Notes under the pieces: generated by a model
Told to the model about the DNA's origin: nothing
What the model saw: only the letters and a program-made list of their open reading frames with translations
Databases searched by the model: none
Origin: Kaistella yonginensis
GTDB taxonomy: Bacteria > Bacteroidota > Bacteroidia > Flavobacteriales > Weeksellaceae
Direction of reading: 5' to 3'
Assembly: GCF_030409525.1 (NCBI RefSeq)
Contig: NZ_JAUFQB010000063.1
Span: 62,001-126,000, forward strand
DNA length: 64,000 nucleotides
Shown: piece by piece, positions 45,140 through 54,592 of the stretch
Layout: each line of letters starts with the position of its first letter
Position numbering within the stretch: position 1 is the stretch's first letter
Translations under genes and position numbers: made by a program

Positions 45140-46834
45140 ATGAAATCTCTTTCTTTCCTATTTATTCTTTCAGCGAATCTTCTTTTCTCCCAATCCAACC
45201 AAACTCCTTACGAAAAAGGCAACGGAAACCAAACCACCACTTATACAGAAATGGGGGATTTTTATAATGGTTTGGCGAAAAATTTCAAAACAATTTCCAT
45301 AGAATCGTTCGGAACTGATGATAACGGAGAACCGATAAAAGTTGTAATTTTTAATAATTCGAAAAATAAAGAAAATCCCACAATCCTCATCAACAACGGT
45401 ATTCATCCCGGCGAACCCGACGGAATTGATGCAACCATGATGTTGATTCGTGATTTAGCCATCGGAAAAATTCAGGTGAAAAATTTGAAAATTGTGGCGA
45501 TACAATCTTACAATATTTCGGGCATGATGCGACGTGGAAAATTGAGCAGAGCCAACCAAAACGGCCCGGAAGAATATGGATTCCGTGGGAATGCCAGAAA
45601 TTACGATTTGAACCGAGATTTCATTAAAAACGATACCGAAAATGCCAAAGCATTTCAACAGATATTTCAACATTTTCAACCGATTTATTTTATTGATAAT
45701 CATGTAAGTAACGGTGCAGATTATCAATATTTATTCACTTATATTTCTACAAACAAGGAACGATTGGGAAAAACTTTAGGAAATTATTTTAATGAAAAAA
45801 TGCAGCCCGAAATTCTGCAAAACATGGATAAAAAAGGAATTCTTGCCACGCCTTATGTGAATATTCACGGCGATTCTCCCGATGAAGGTTTCCCTACTTT
45901 TATGGATTCTCCTCGTTACGCAACGGGTTATACCGCGCTTTTTAACACGATGGGAACAGTTGCAGAAACGCACATGTTGAAACCGTACAAAGATCGAGTT
46001 CGTGCAACTTATGAGTACATGTTGAGTTCCATTAATTACACCGAAAAAAATGCGAAAGAAATTCAGCAAAATAGGATGGAAAGTTTTGCAGATTATCAAC
46101 CAAAGATGAAATATCCCATTCAATGGAAAGTTGATAGTATGAAGTTTAAAATGATTGATTTCAAAGGATTTGAAGCCGGAAAAAAAACCAGTGAAGTTTC
46201 GGGCAAACCGAGATTGTTCTACGATAGAACGAAACCTTTTACCCGAAAAGTGAAATTCTTCAACGAATATATTGCGACAAAAGAAATTGTAATTCCATCG
46301 TATTATGTCATTCCAAAATCTGAAAATAAAGTTGTGGAATATTTGAAACGAAATAATATTAAGATGAAAGAAATTCAACAAGATTCCACAATTTTTGTGC
46401 AAGAATACCGCGTTTCAGATTTCAAAACGGTGAAAAACCCTTATGAAGGACATTATCTTCATTACGATACAAAATTGAAATCAGATTCCAAAAATTTAAA
46501 ATTTAGAAAAGGAGATTTCCTTGTTTCCACGAAACAATTCGGGGTAAAATATTTGCTCGAAACCTTAGAACCAGAAGCAACTGATTCTTTCTTCAACTGG
46601 AATTTCTTCGATGCGATTTTGGGACAAAAAGAATATTTTTCTGATTACGTTTTCGAAGATACAGCCGCAGATTTATTGAAAAAAAGTCAAGTGCTAAGGA
46701 CGGCTTTTGAATTTGAGAAGATTGCAAATCCCGAATTTGCAAAAAACGAAAACGCCCAATTGGAGTGGATTTACCAACATTCGGATTATTATGAAGGCAG
46801 TGTTGGGTTGTATCCGATTTATCGAATTTTGTAA
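45140..46834 (+). CDS. M14 family zinc carboxypeptidase
   Basis: A 564-residue exported peptidase with a signal peptide (about 1-18, NLLFSQ). The M14 domain has the zinc ligands His89 and Glu92 in GIHPGEPDG and His188 in FIDNHVSNG, the substrate Arg/Asn region GNARNYDLNRD, and the catalytic Glu in GTVAETHML. A C-terminal region of about 200 residues follows the protease core; it is beta-rich and of unknown role. It would trim C-terminal residues from peptides or murein peptides in the periplasm or outside the cell. Confidence 0.88.
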   Translation: MKSLSFLFILSANLLFSQSNQTPYEKGNGNQTTTYTEMGDFYNGLAKNFKTISIESFGTDDNGEPIKVVIFNNSKNKENPTILINNGIHPGEPDGIDATMMLIRDLAIGKIQVKNLKIVAIQSYNISGMMRRGKLSRANQNGPEEYGFRGNARNYDLNRDFIKNDTENAKAFQQIFQHFQPIYFIDNHVSNGADYQYLFTYISTNKERLGKTLGNYFNEKMQPEILQNMDKKGILATPYVNIHGDSPDEGFPTFMDSPRYATGYTALFNTMGTVAETHMLKPYKDRVRATYEYMLSSINYTEKNAKEIQQNRMESFADYQPKMKYPIQWKVDSMKFKMIDFKGFEAGKKTSEVSGKPRLFYDRTKPFTRKVKFFNEYIATKEIVIPSYYVIPKSENKVVEYLKRNNIKMKEIQQDSTIFVQEYRVSDFKTVKNPYEGHYLHYDTKLKSDSKNLKFRKGDFLVSTKQFGVKYLLETLEPEATDSFFNWNFFDAILGQKEYFSDYVFEDTAADLLKKSQVLRTAFEFEKIANPEFAKNENAQLEWIYQHSDYYEGSVGLYPIYRIL

Positions 46835-46998
46835 ATTGTCGCACAGATTTCACGGTTTCTCACAGATTTCCAGTTATCGGAAGAACTTTTACTTTGCACA
46901 TTTTTTCTCTAGCAGATTGTGTAGATCTAAGAGCAATGATAAAAACACAAAAATTAGTGAAATTAGGGAAAAACTCAAGCCATTTGTGTTTAAAAACA

Positions 46999-47889
46999 CT
47001 ATTTAGGTAATCCTTTTGCTAAAGCTTTATTGGCTCTTTCTACGGCTTTTCGTTCTTTCCAGTCCATATATTTCCCTTTGAATTTTCCTTTCATGAAGTT
47101 ATCAAAATTGCGCTGCACGGTAAGGTTCCACAAGGAATGGGCTTTTACCGCCCAGGATTCGTCCCACGCCCGCTGAGAAATCGAAAAACTGCCATCCAGA
47201 TATTTCATATAATGCCACCAACCGGTCGGCATAAATAAAGTGTCGCCGTGTTCCAAGTAACATTCGATCCCTTCAACCCCTTTCAAGGCGGGAAATTTTT
47301 CAAAATCAGGATTTGAAATATCATAATCTTCCAGGGCGTAAGTTGCATAGGGAATTTTGTAAAGCCGCTCTTTCCATTTATAATCAAATAGTAGAATATG
47401 CTTGCCACCATTGAAATGGGTATGAAAGATATGGGGCATATCAATATCAAAATGAAGAAAAGTTTCGGAACCTTTGCCGCCAAAAAACATCGCTGGATAT
47501 TTGTCGAGAAAACCACCCATTAAATCTTTTGGAGCAATATAATCCTCTAAAAGTTTTGGCGCAGATTTTATAGGATCAAAAAGGAAAATTCGTAAATCCG
47601 TGGGTTTTTCCTTAATTAAATCGATATAATCGGTAAATTTCATTTTTGCCGCCGATGAATTAATTGGTGCCGCTGGATCTGCTTTTGATGAATCGTAGAG
47701 CGGGACTTCTACCTCGCCCACGATTTCTTTCATATAATCCATCGTCCATTTTTGGTAAGCAGGCCAGTTTTTCGCCATGTTTTTTATGACAACCGGTTTT
47801 CTCGGCAGCAGGTACTTTTCTCGAAATTCTTCTTTGGTAATCGAGTCTACGATGTCTATTGGCTGTAAATGAAGTCCCATATGGCGCAA
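46999..47889 (-). CDS. Cupin-like (JmjC-type) domain protein
   Basis: A 296-residue protein of the cupin_8 family, the bacterial relatives of JmjC hydroxylases. It starts with ITKEEFREKYLLPRKPVVI. The Fe(II) site would be His and Asp in FLHFDIDM with the distal His in MPTGWWHYM. Such enzymes use 2-oxoglutarate and oxygen to hydroxylate proteins or small molecules; the substrate is not known. The C terminus is basic. The gap between this gene and the M14 gene (46835-46998) holds only short CACAGATTTCAC-like repeats. Confidence 0.85.
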   Translation of the reverse strand: MRHMGLHLQPIDIVDSITKEEFREKYLLPRKPVVIKNMAKNWPAYQKWTMDYMKEIVGEVEVPLYDSSKADPAAPINSSAAKMKFTDYIDLIKEKPTDLRIFLFDPIKSAPKLLEDYIAPKDLMGGFLDKYPAMFFGGKGSETFLHFDIDMPHIFHTHFNGGKHILLFDYKWKERLYKIPYATYALEDYDISNPDFEKFPALKGVEGIECYLEHGDTLFMPTGWWHYMKYLDGSFSISQRAWDESWAVKAHSLWNLTVQRNFDNFMKGKFKGKYMDWKERKAVERANKALAKGLPK

Positions 47890-48045
47890 ATATTAGAGGA
47901 GCTAAATTAGTAAAAAAATGAATCCGACTTCTATTTTTGATAAGATCTAAATGATTTTCTGCTTTTAACTTTCGTTCAAACTTGCGATCCCATAATCTGT
48001 TTGTAACAAATATCACCTTTACCGTACTAATTAATAAACTTTTTC

Positions 48046-50772
48046 ATGAGAAAAATATCTACGCTATTTGCTTTATTCTTTGCTGTTTTATCTTGGGCAC
48101 AGTCTTCTATTACCGGAAAAATTTTAGATGAAGACGGAAAGCCGATTCCAAGCGCTAGTGTTACCGTAGAAGAGCCTGGGAAAGATGCAATTATCGCTTT
48201 TTCAATTACCAATGCGAATGGAGAATACAAAGTAACATTTACCACTCCAGAGCAAAATGTAGATTTGAAAATTAAAGCGTTTAATCAAAAACCTACGCAA
48301 AAGGCGGTCAAGAATGAAAATCAAACGCAAAATTTCACTTTGCAACCAGACGCTACGGAAATTAAGGAAGTGAAACTAAAAGCAAAAATGATCACCAAAA
48401 GAGGAGACACTATTTCTTATGATATTAAAGCTTTTGAAAGTAAATCCGACCGTACACTTTCAGATGTGCTGAAGAAAATTCCGGGGATTGATGTGAATAA
48501 AGATGGCTCGGTGCTTTATCAAGGTGAGCCGATTAATAAATTCTACGTCAACGGAAAAGATTTAATGGAAGGCGGTTACGGAACCATTAATAATTCTTTG
48601 CCAACTGGGGCTGTCCAAAAAGTGGAAGTAATGGAAAATCACCAACCAGTAAAAATTCTTCAAGACAAAGTTCCCTCTGAAAATGCTGGATTGAACGTAA
48701 TTCTTAAAAAATCGGTTACCATGACCGGTCGCGGCGAAGTAGGTGTGGGCATGAATCCCTTTTTATATAACCTGAAATTAACACCTATGTTTTTCGGACA
48801 GAAAAATCAGTGGGTGGTGAATTACAAAACCAATAATAATGGTGAAAGTGTTGAAAGGGAAGGAAATTTGCTGGCCTTCGGAAACCGATGGGAAGGAAGA
48901 AGAGGCCAGTCTGCCGGAAATTATTGGCTCAGTGTTGATAAAGCAAGCGTTCCAAATCTTCCAGAAAAAAGATATTTGATGAACAATGTGCATTTTTTCT
49001 CTGCTAATGTTTTAACAAACCCATTTAAAAGTAAAGAATGGGAACTGAAAGCCAGTGCGAGTTATACCAATAATGCGATCGAAAGAAATTCTCAACGTGA
49101 AACGGTTTATGAACGAGATACTGATTTCTTTAAAACCGGAAAAATTACAACCTCTGATTCCAATGATTTTTACAGCAACGCGGCAAAAGGAGAAGTAATT
49201 ATTACCAAAAATGCCAAAAAAGGATTCTTTAAAAACACCACCACTTGGAATGGTTTCTGGAATGAGGATCGTGGCAATACTTCTACAAGATATAATATGG
49301 CAGTTCCTGATCCGAACTTAAAGGATATTTTTATCGACGAAGCATTAGGCGCGCCTACTGGAATCATTAAAAACTCTTTGAGTACCATTATTCCGTGGAA
49401 AGAAAAGCTGGTGAATTTTATGAGTTACGTTTCTTATCAAAATGACCGTCAGAACTTGTCGGCAACCAATGAAAATTTCTTTGATCTCGACCAACAATTT
49501 GGATCTGATTCTACCAGTATTCATTATGGGCGATTAGATCAAAGAATCGCTTTAAAAACGTTAAATGCAAATCACTCTGCGTCAGTGGGTTTTTCTTATA
49601 AAAAATTAACCATTACGCCAGAAGTTGGTTTGAACCTTTCGTTTAATGATATGAATTCTCAATTGTATGGTGATCGAAATCTATTAGATGGCCGTTTTCA
49701 AAACCGAATGAAGTGGAATGAGATTAATCCTTACACGCAAGTTGGCTTAAATTACAAAGGAAATGCTCTAAACATAAGCATCAATTTACCTTTGAATATG
49801 TACGGGATCGATTATAAAGATTTGCTGCGCACCAAAGATTCTGAAATCAACAAGACGGTTTTTGAACCTACTTTTTACGGAAGTTATGATTTTGCGTCTT
49901 TCTGGAAAATTTCTGCTTATGGAGGGTTGAATTATGATTTCGGAAATTTTGGCTCCGTGTACGATGGTACAATTTTGATAAATCCTAAATCCTTAAATGC
50001 AAAAGACAGCAATCTTTTGCCGGAAAACAGAAACATCAATTCTAGCGCCAGGTTAGAATATAGAAATCCGCTGAATAATTTATTTTTTAACGCTCGTTAT
50101 AGTTATAATGATGCGAAGCGAAACATCATTACGAAATCCCGTCCGTTTGCATCTGGTGCTTCAGCAGTGACTTTAGAATACATCGATAACAATTCTTTCT
50201 CTGAAAGTGAAAGTGCCGAAATTGGAAAGTATTTCCCGAAATTTAAAACCAACGCCTCGGTAAACTTCAGCAACAGAGACTCAAATTCTTTCAGTATTCT
50301 GGTGGATCAAAATAAGGTGGATAATTACATTGAAAGTAAGAATAATTCTCAAAGTTTAGCCCTAAAATTCAACAATACTTATTTTTCTTGGATGAGTTTG
50401 GATTACAATATCTCATTAAACTGGAATAAAAACAGCGATGACTATAGAAATAACGTCAATAAATATTCTGGGTGGAACCATAATCTAAACTTGTTCCTTT
50501 ATCCAATTGAAAATCACACCATTGGTTTGGTTTGGGATGATGTTACAACTTCGCAAGCTGATACAAATCTTCGAAACTCCTTCTACGATCTCTCGTACCA
50601 ATACACCTGGGCAAAAAAGAAAATCGATTTTGAAGTAAAATGGTTAAACATTGCCAACAAGAAATTGTACGAAACCATCAGCTATAACACGACCTATTTC
50701 TCAACAACCAGAAACAGTATTGAAATTAGACCAAGCCAGGTAATGTTTACCGTAAAATTTAATTTTAAATAG
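48046..50772 (+). CDS. Outer-membrane beta-barrel protein (TonB-receptor-like, CarboxypepD_reg domain)
   Basis: A 908-residue protein with a signal peptide (about 1-18, VLSWAQ). A carboxypeptidase-regulatory-like Ig domain (about 19-100, ITGKILDEDGKPIPSASVTV) is followed by a plug-like domain with LSDVLKKIPGIDV, and by a large barrel of amphipathic strands ending MFTVKFNFK. I saw no obvious TonB box. It belongs to the outer_membrane_beta-barrel group found with GLPGLI proteins, and the next gene is a GLPGLI protein, 63 bp away. The ligand or cargo is unknown. Confidence 0.88.
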   Translation: MRKISTLFALFFAVLSWAQSSITGKILDEDGKPIPSASVTVEEPGKDAIIAFSITNANGEYKVTFTTPEQNVDLKIKAFNQKPTQKAVKNENQTQNFTLQPDATEIKEVKLKAKMITKRGDTISYDIKAFESKSDRTLSDVLKKIPGIDVNKDGSVLYQGEPINKFYVNGKDLMEGGYGTINNSLPTGAVQKVEVMENHQPVKILQDKVPSENAGLNVILKKSVTMTGRGEVGVGMNPFLYNLKLTPMFFGQKNQWVVNYKTNNNGESVEREGNLLAFGNRWEGRRGQSAGNYWLSVDKASVPNLPEKRYLMNNVHFFSANVLTNPFKSKEWELKASASYTNNAIERNSQRETVYERDTDFFKTGKITTSDSNDFYSNAAKGEVIITKNAKKGFFKNTTTWNGFWNEDRGNTSTRYNMAVPDPNLKDIFIDEALGAPTGIIKNSLSTIIPWKEKLVNFMSYVSYQNDRQNLSATNENFFDLDQQFGSDSTSIHYGRLDQRIALKTLNANHSASVGFSYKKLTITPEVGLNLSFNDMNSQLYGDRNLLDGRFQNRMKWNEINPYTQVGLNYKGNALNISINLPLNMYGIDYKDLLRTKDSEINKTVFEPTFYGSYDFASFWKISAYGGLNYDFGNFGSVYDGTILINPKSLNAKDSNLLPENRNINSSARLEYRNPLNNLFFNARYSYNDAKRNIITKSRPFASGASAVTLEYIDNNSFSESESAEIGKYFPKFKTNASVNFSNRDSNSFSILVDQNKVDNYIESKNNSQSLALKFNNTYFSWMSLDYNISLNWNKNSDDYRNNVNKYSGWNHNLNLFLYPIENHTIGLVWDDVTTSQADTNLRNSFYDLSYQYTWAKKKIDFEVKWLNIANKKLYETISYNTTYFSTTRNSIEIRPSQVMFTVKFNFK

Positions 50773-50835
50773 AAAAAAACCCTAAAGCTGTAACAAGATT
50801 GACGATTCTGTTACTAACTAAATAAAGAAATTAAT

Positions 50836-51726
50836 ATGAAAAAAATATTCGTACTCATTGCATTTACTGCATTTTTCGCGCTCAATGCGCAGGTAACCGC
50901 CAATCGGTTCTTTTATGAACTGACTTATAAACCAAAGAAAGATTCAGCAAAATTAGAAAAAGTGATGACTGTTTTGGATGTTGTAAAAGACAAATCAATT
51001 TACAGAGATTACACCCTCATCGCCCAGGATTCTATTCTTAAAATTCAGGTGGAAGCCATGCAGAAAGCGGGAACATTTAAGGATATTTCGAAAAGTATTA
51101 CGATGCCCAAATTTTCCGAAAAAATATATAAGTTTTATCCCAGTATGAAATTACAATACGTAGAACGCGTAGCCAATGGATTTACACCGATGAATATTGG
51201 ATATAACGAAGATTTAAAATTGGTCTGGAAAATTCAAGCTGGAAAAGAAAAGATAGGCGCCTACGATACCCAAAAAGCAACCACTGAATATGGTGGCAGA
51301 AAATGGACCGCTTGGTTCACTACCGCTATTCCTTTGCAAGATGGGCCTTATAAATTTCACGGTTTGCCAGGTTTAATTGTTAAAGTTACCGATGATGGGA
51401 ATAACTATTCGTGGGAACTGAAAGGAAATAGAAAAATAGAAAATTTCAAAGAGACGACCTACATAGAATCAGTCTCTCCTGGTGGCGACGGAGGTAAAGT
51501 ACTCGAAGTATCGCGTGAAAAATTTGAGCGAACCTTTAGTGATTTCAAAAAAGATCCGATGGCCACAGCAAGACCATATTTAACCGCTGAACTGATGGCG
51601 CAGAAACTCCCGGGAAGTGATCTAACCATTGGTCAAATGATGAAACAACAAGAAAAAATGTTGAATGATTTCTTTAATGCTAATGACAACCCGATCGAAA
51701 TTCCCGCTGCAAAAGCGAAAAAATAA
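50836..51726 (+). CDS. GLPGLI family protein
   Basis: A 296-residue exported protein with a signal peptide (about 1-19, FFALNAQ). It contains the name-giving motif in KFHGLPGLIVKVTDD near 174-188, preceded by TAWFTTAIPLQDGP. The family is restricted to Bacteroidota and is commonly coupled to barrel proteins like the upstream gene; the function is unknown. The C terminus (after 255) is a charged helix with a Lys-rich end. A terminator follows. Confidence 0.92.
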   Translation: MKKIFVLIAFTAFFALNAQVTANRFFYELTYKPKKDSAKLEKVMTVLDVVKDKSIYRDYTLIAQDSILKIQVEAMQKAGTFKDISKSITMPKFSEKIYKFYPSMKLQYVERVANGFTPMNIGYNEDLKLVWKIQAGKEKIGAYDTQKATTEYGGRKWTAWFTTAIPLQDGPYKFHGLPGLIVKVTDDGNNYSWELKGNRKIENFKETTYIESVSPGGDGGKVLEVSREKFERTFSDFKKDPMATARPYLTAELMAQKLPGSDLTIGQMMKQQEKMLNDFFNANDNPIEIPAAKAKK

Positions 51727-51753
51727 CATTCCTCAACACTAATTTATATTTTG

Positions 51754-51789
51754 AAACCTTAAGACTATTTTTGTTTTGAGGTTTTTTTT
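51754..51789 (+). terminator. Intrinsic terminator of the barrel/GLPGLI pair
   Basis: AAACCTTAA (51754-51762) pairs with TTGAGGTTT (51776-51784, one G-U pair) and further T follow. Confidence 0.7.
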
Positions 51790-51842
51790 ATGATTGTGGT
51801 CATTTCTAGCACAATCCTTATTTAGATTTAATTTAAATAACC

Positions 51843-51850
51843 TATATTTG
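51843..51850 (+). promoter_or_regulatory. -7 promoter element for the feo operon
   Basis: TATATTTG fits TAnnTTTG. It lies 15 bp before the GTG at 51866, which shows that the open frame from the TTG at 51794 is not the real start. I found no Fur-like site that I could defend. Confidence 0.5.
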
Positions 51851-51865
51851 TGCTTCAAAATTTTA

Positions 51866-52123
51866 GTGTTGAAAGGAGATAAATCAAATAAATTATGCTG
51901 TTTTCCCAGAAATAAATCGGGAAAAATTTTGGGCTATGAAAATGACGACCTCAGAATGCCCAATAAAATTATTGAAATGGGTCTGCTCCCAGAAACCGTT
52001 TTCAAAATTCTTTATCAGGCGCCTTTCAGTGGACCCATGTATATAGAATTTGGTGACGAAAAAAGCAGAATTGCCCTTCGCGAAGAAGAAGCGCAATTTA
52101 TCATCGTGGAATCTTTAACTTAA
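51866..52123 (+). CDS. feoA: FeoA family ferrous iron transport protein
   Basis: A protein of about 85 residues with an SH3-like FeoA domain: the MPNKIIEMGLLPETVFKILYQAP signature is recognisable (key residues M-G-L-L-P and Y-Q-A-P), then GPMYIEF and the end RIALREEEAQFIIVE. FeoA is a small cytoplasmic partner of FeoB. No ATG is available. GTG 51866 or TTG 51869 is the likely start, since the promoter box is at 51843-51850. The N-terminal Cys pair (LCCFPRNKSG) is notable. feoB follows after 34 bp. Confidence 0.85.
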   Translation: MLKGDKSNKLCCFPRNKSGKILGYENDDLRMPNKIIEMGLLPETVFKILYQAPFSGPMYIEFGDEKSRIALREEEAQFIIVESLT

Positions 52124-52157
52124 ATATACTCGGCAAATCGATAAGATCGAGCGAAGA

Positions 52158-54191
52158 ATGAACACTTCCAACAAGAAACAAATCCTTCTGGTAGGAAACC
52201 CCAATGTAGGAAAATCTACCGTCTTCAACTTACTTTGCAATAAAAAACAAAAAACTGGAAATTATGCCGGAGTCACCGTTGCAAGCCACTCTGGTGATTA
52301 TGATTATCAAGGCGAAATTGTTGAGGTGATCGATTTACCGGGCTCTTACAGTATTTACCCCAGCTCTGAAGATGAAGCCATTTTATCAAAATTTTTGGTC
52401 GATGAGCAGAAGAATTATTCAGGAGTTGTCTATATTTTAGAAGCGTTAAGCATCAAAAGAGGGTTGCTTCTCTTTCAGCAAATTCAAGATCTGGGAATTC
52501 CCATATTATTAGTGGTCAATCAAATCGATCAAGCCGAAAGACGCGGAATCAATATCGATATTGACCAGCTTTCCAAAGAATTGAACGTAACGGTCTTACA
52601 AGCGAATGCCAAAGAAAATCAAGGAATTGAAGCATTGCGTGCTGAAATTCATAATGGAAACTTCGCCCAATCAGAATCGGTTTCTTTTGATATACCAACC
52701 GAACATAAAGGCTTGGTTTTTAAAATACTGGCCGAAACAAAAGAAGAAAATCAATATAAAGTCTGGACTTTGCTTTCTTCAGATACCTATTTAGGAAAGC
52801 TGGAAACCGTTCACGAACAATTGAATAATGATGAGGTTAAATGTTTGATTCCGAAAAGATTACAGACACAAGAAACCATCAGGCGTTATCAGGAAATAGA
52901 TAAGATTATTTCTAAAGTGCTTTCAAAAAAACCGCAATATAAGGAACTTCTCACCGAAAAGTTAGACAAAGTTTTAGTTCATAAATTTTGGGGCTACGTC
53001 ATTTTTGGGATGATTTTATTAATCATCTTCCAAAGTGTTTTCTTTTTAGCAGAATATCCGATGAATTGGATCTCTGATTTTTTCTTGTGGCTGTCTACTT
53101 TTACCGCTGAACATTTGCCAGCGGGTCCGATAAATTCGCTCATCGCAAACGGTATTATTCCGGGAGTGGGCGGGATTATGGTCTTTGCGCCACAGATTGG
53201 TATTTTGCTCTATTTCCTTTACCTCTTAGAAGATTCAGGATATATGGCGCGAGTTATATTTTTAATGGATCGGTTTCTCCGACCTTTTGGATTAAACGGA
53301 AAAAGTATTGTTCCTTTGGTTTCAGGGACTGCCTGTGCGATTCCTGCAATTATGTCTACCCGAAATATTGAGAATGTTAAAGAACGATTGATTACGATTT
53401 TAGTAACCCCTTTCATGACGTGTTCTGCACGGCTTCCGGTTTACAGCATTATCATTGGTTTAATCATTCCGAATAAATATTTTATTGGAATCAGCTATAA
53501 AGCTATCGCTTTAATGGCAATGTATTTTCTCGGATTTTTCACCTCCCTTATGGCTGCGTTAATCCTTAAGAAAATTATTAAAAGCAAGGGGAAATCCTTC
53601 CTCGTGATGGATCTTCCGTCTTATAAAATGCCACTTTTTGGCTATGATTTTAAAATCGTGCTGGGTAAAGTTTGGGAATTTATTACCGGAGCCGGTAAAA
53701 TTATCTTCTTGTTCAGTATTGTTATTTGGTTTTTCTCGTATATCGGACCTACGCAAAATGACAAAGAATTTGTAGCTACCGATGTGAAATTAGATCATTC
53801 TTATCTCGCCAAAATGGGTAAATCTATTGAGCCTGTGATTGCGCCTTTGGGTTACGATTGGAAAATGGGCGTTGGTATTTTAACCAGTTTTGTAGCGAGA
53901 GAAGTCTTTGTAGGAACCATGTCAACTTTATACAGTTTAGATGATGAAGCGCCAGAAGGGAAAATCATCGATAAAATGAGGAATGATAAAAAACCAAATG
54001 GAGAACCAGTTTATAGTTTTGCCACGGGAATTTCAATCTTATTCTTTTATGCTTTTGCCATGCAATGTGTTTCTACTTTGGCCGTTGTATACAGAGAAAC
54101 CAAATCCTGGAAATGGACGATGGCGCAACTATTCGGCATGTCGGGATTAGCTTATATAGCCTCACTAATTGTCTATCAAATTTTAAAGTAA
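52158..54191 (+). CDS. feoB: Ferrous iron transporter FeoB
   Basis: A 677-residue FeoB. The N-terminal G domain has G1 GNPNVGKST, G3 DLPGSYS and G4 NQID. A linker leads to a membrane part of about nine helices with the Gate motif segments (SGYMARVIFLMD, GTACAIPAIMSTR, TPFMTCSARLPVY). It imports Fe(II) across the inner membrane. The spacer domain after the G domain is of normal size for Flavobacteriia. The stop codon overlaps the start of a small Cys-rich gene (TAATG). Confidence 0.96.
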   Translation: MNTSNKKQILLVGNPNVGKSTVFNLLCNKKQKTGNYAGVTVASHSGDYDYQGEIVEVIDLPGSYSIYPSSEDEAILSKFLVDEQKNYSGVVYILEALSIKRGLLLFQQIQDLGIPILLVVNQIDQAERRGINIDIDQLSKELNVTVLQANAKENQGIEALRAEIHNGNFAQSESVSFDIPTEHKGLVFKILAETKEENQYKVWTLLSSDTYLGKLETVHEQLNNDEVKCLIPKRLQTQETIRRYQEIDKIISKVLSKKPQYKELLTEKLDKVLVHKFWGYVIFGMILLIIFQSVFFLAEYPMNWISDFFLWLSTFTAEHLPAGPINSLIANGIIPGVGGIMVFAPQIGILLYFLYLLEDSGYMARVIFLMDRFLRPFGLNGKSIVPLVSGTACAIPAIMSTRNIENVKERLITILVTPFMTCSARLPVYSIIIGLIIPNKYFIGISYKAIALMAMYFLGFFTSLMAALILKKIIKSKGKSFLVMDLPSYKMPLFGYDFKIVLGKVWEFITGAGKIIFLFSIVIWFFSYIGPTQNDKEFVATDVKLDHSYLAKMGKSIEPVIAPLGYDWKMGVGILTSFVAREVFVGTMSTLYSLDDEAPEGKIIDKMRNDKKPNGEPVYSFATGISILFFYAFAMQCVSTLAVVYRETKSWKWTMAQLFGMSGLAYIASLIVYQILK

Positions 54192-54343
54192 TGGATAATT
54201 CACTTGTTTTTCAATATATCATTATTGCGGTAATTGTCTTAATCGCAGGTTATTCTTTATTTAAAATTATCGCTAAAAATTTCAGTTCGAAGAAATTCAA
54301 AAAGAACGGAAAACCAGGTTGCGATTCTGATTGTTGTGGATGA
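54191..54343 (+). CDS. FeoB-associated Cys-rich membrane protein
   Basis: A 50-residue protein starting at an ATG that shares its A with the feoB stop codon. It has one membrane helix (about 8-28, YIIIAVIVLIAGYSLFKII), a basic stretch, and the Cys cluster GCDSDCCG at the very end. This is the layout of the FeoB_associated family, thought to help FeoB handle iron in the role that FeoC has elsewhere. The overlap implies translational coupling. It is easily missed because a longer frame inside feoB precedes it. Confidence 0.9.
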   Translation: MDNSLVFQYIIIAVIVLIAGYSLFKIIAKNFSSKKFKKNGKPGCDSDCCG

Positions 54344-54491
54344 TTTAATTAAATTACTCATTATCAATATTCTATTATTCTAAATCCGCTATAAAGCTTA
54401 TTTCTTAGCTATTTGTATTTTTAGCGGAATATATAAGTGAAATGTGGTATTACGCAAAAATCCATTGAGTGTTTAGTTCTTTTATGAAGAA

Positions 54492-54523
54492 TTTGTAAAA
54501 TATTATATTTATTCATATATTTG
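54492..54523 (+). promoter_or_regulatory. Promoter of the lipoprotein gene (-33 and -7)
   Basis: TTTG (54492-54495), a 20-bp spacer and TATATTTG (54516-54523) fit the Bacteroidota consensus well. The leader to the ATG at 54593 is about 63 nt. The preceding gap from 54344 holds a weak TCCGCTA/TAGCGGA hairpin without a T run and nothing else that I can name. Confidence 0.6.
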
Positions 54524-54592
54524 ATTTTTGGCAAAAAGTAAAAACCTTGTTTGAAAAACTACTTATTCTAATAAATTAAATATTAATCAATA

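Noticed and set aside
46835-46998. CACAGATTTCAC-like short repeats between the M14 and cupin genes
   Set aside because: Only two or three imperfect units with no regular spacing; this does not make a CRISPR or a defined repeat, and similar words are common in this clade.
51794-51865. TTG start for an extended FeoA
   Set aside because: The extra residues overlap the -7 box at 51843-51850 and follow the previous terminator; FeoA proteins are about 80 residues long.
54385-54428. TCCGCTA/TAGCGGA hairpin after the FeoB-associated gene as a terminator or riboswitch
   Set aside because: The stem is only 7 bp with a 30-nt loop and no T run; too weak to list as a feature.
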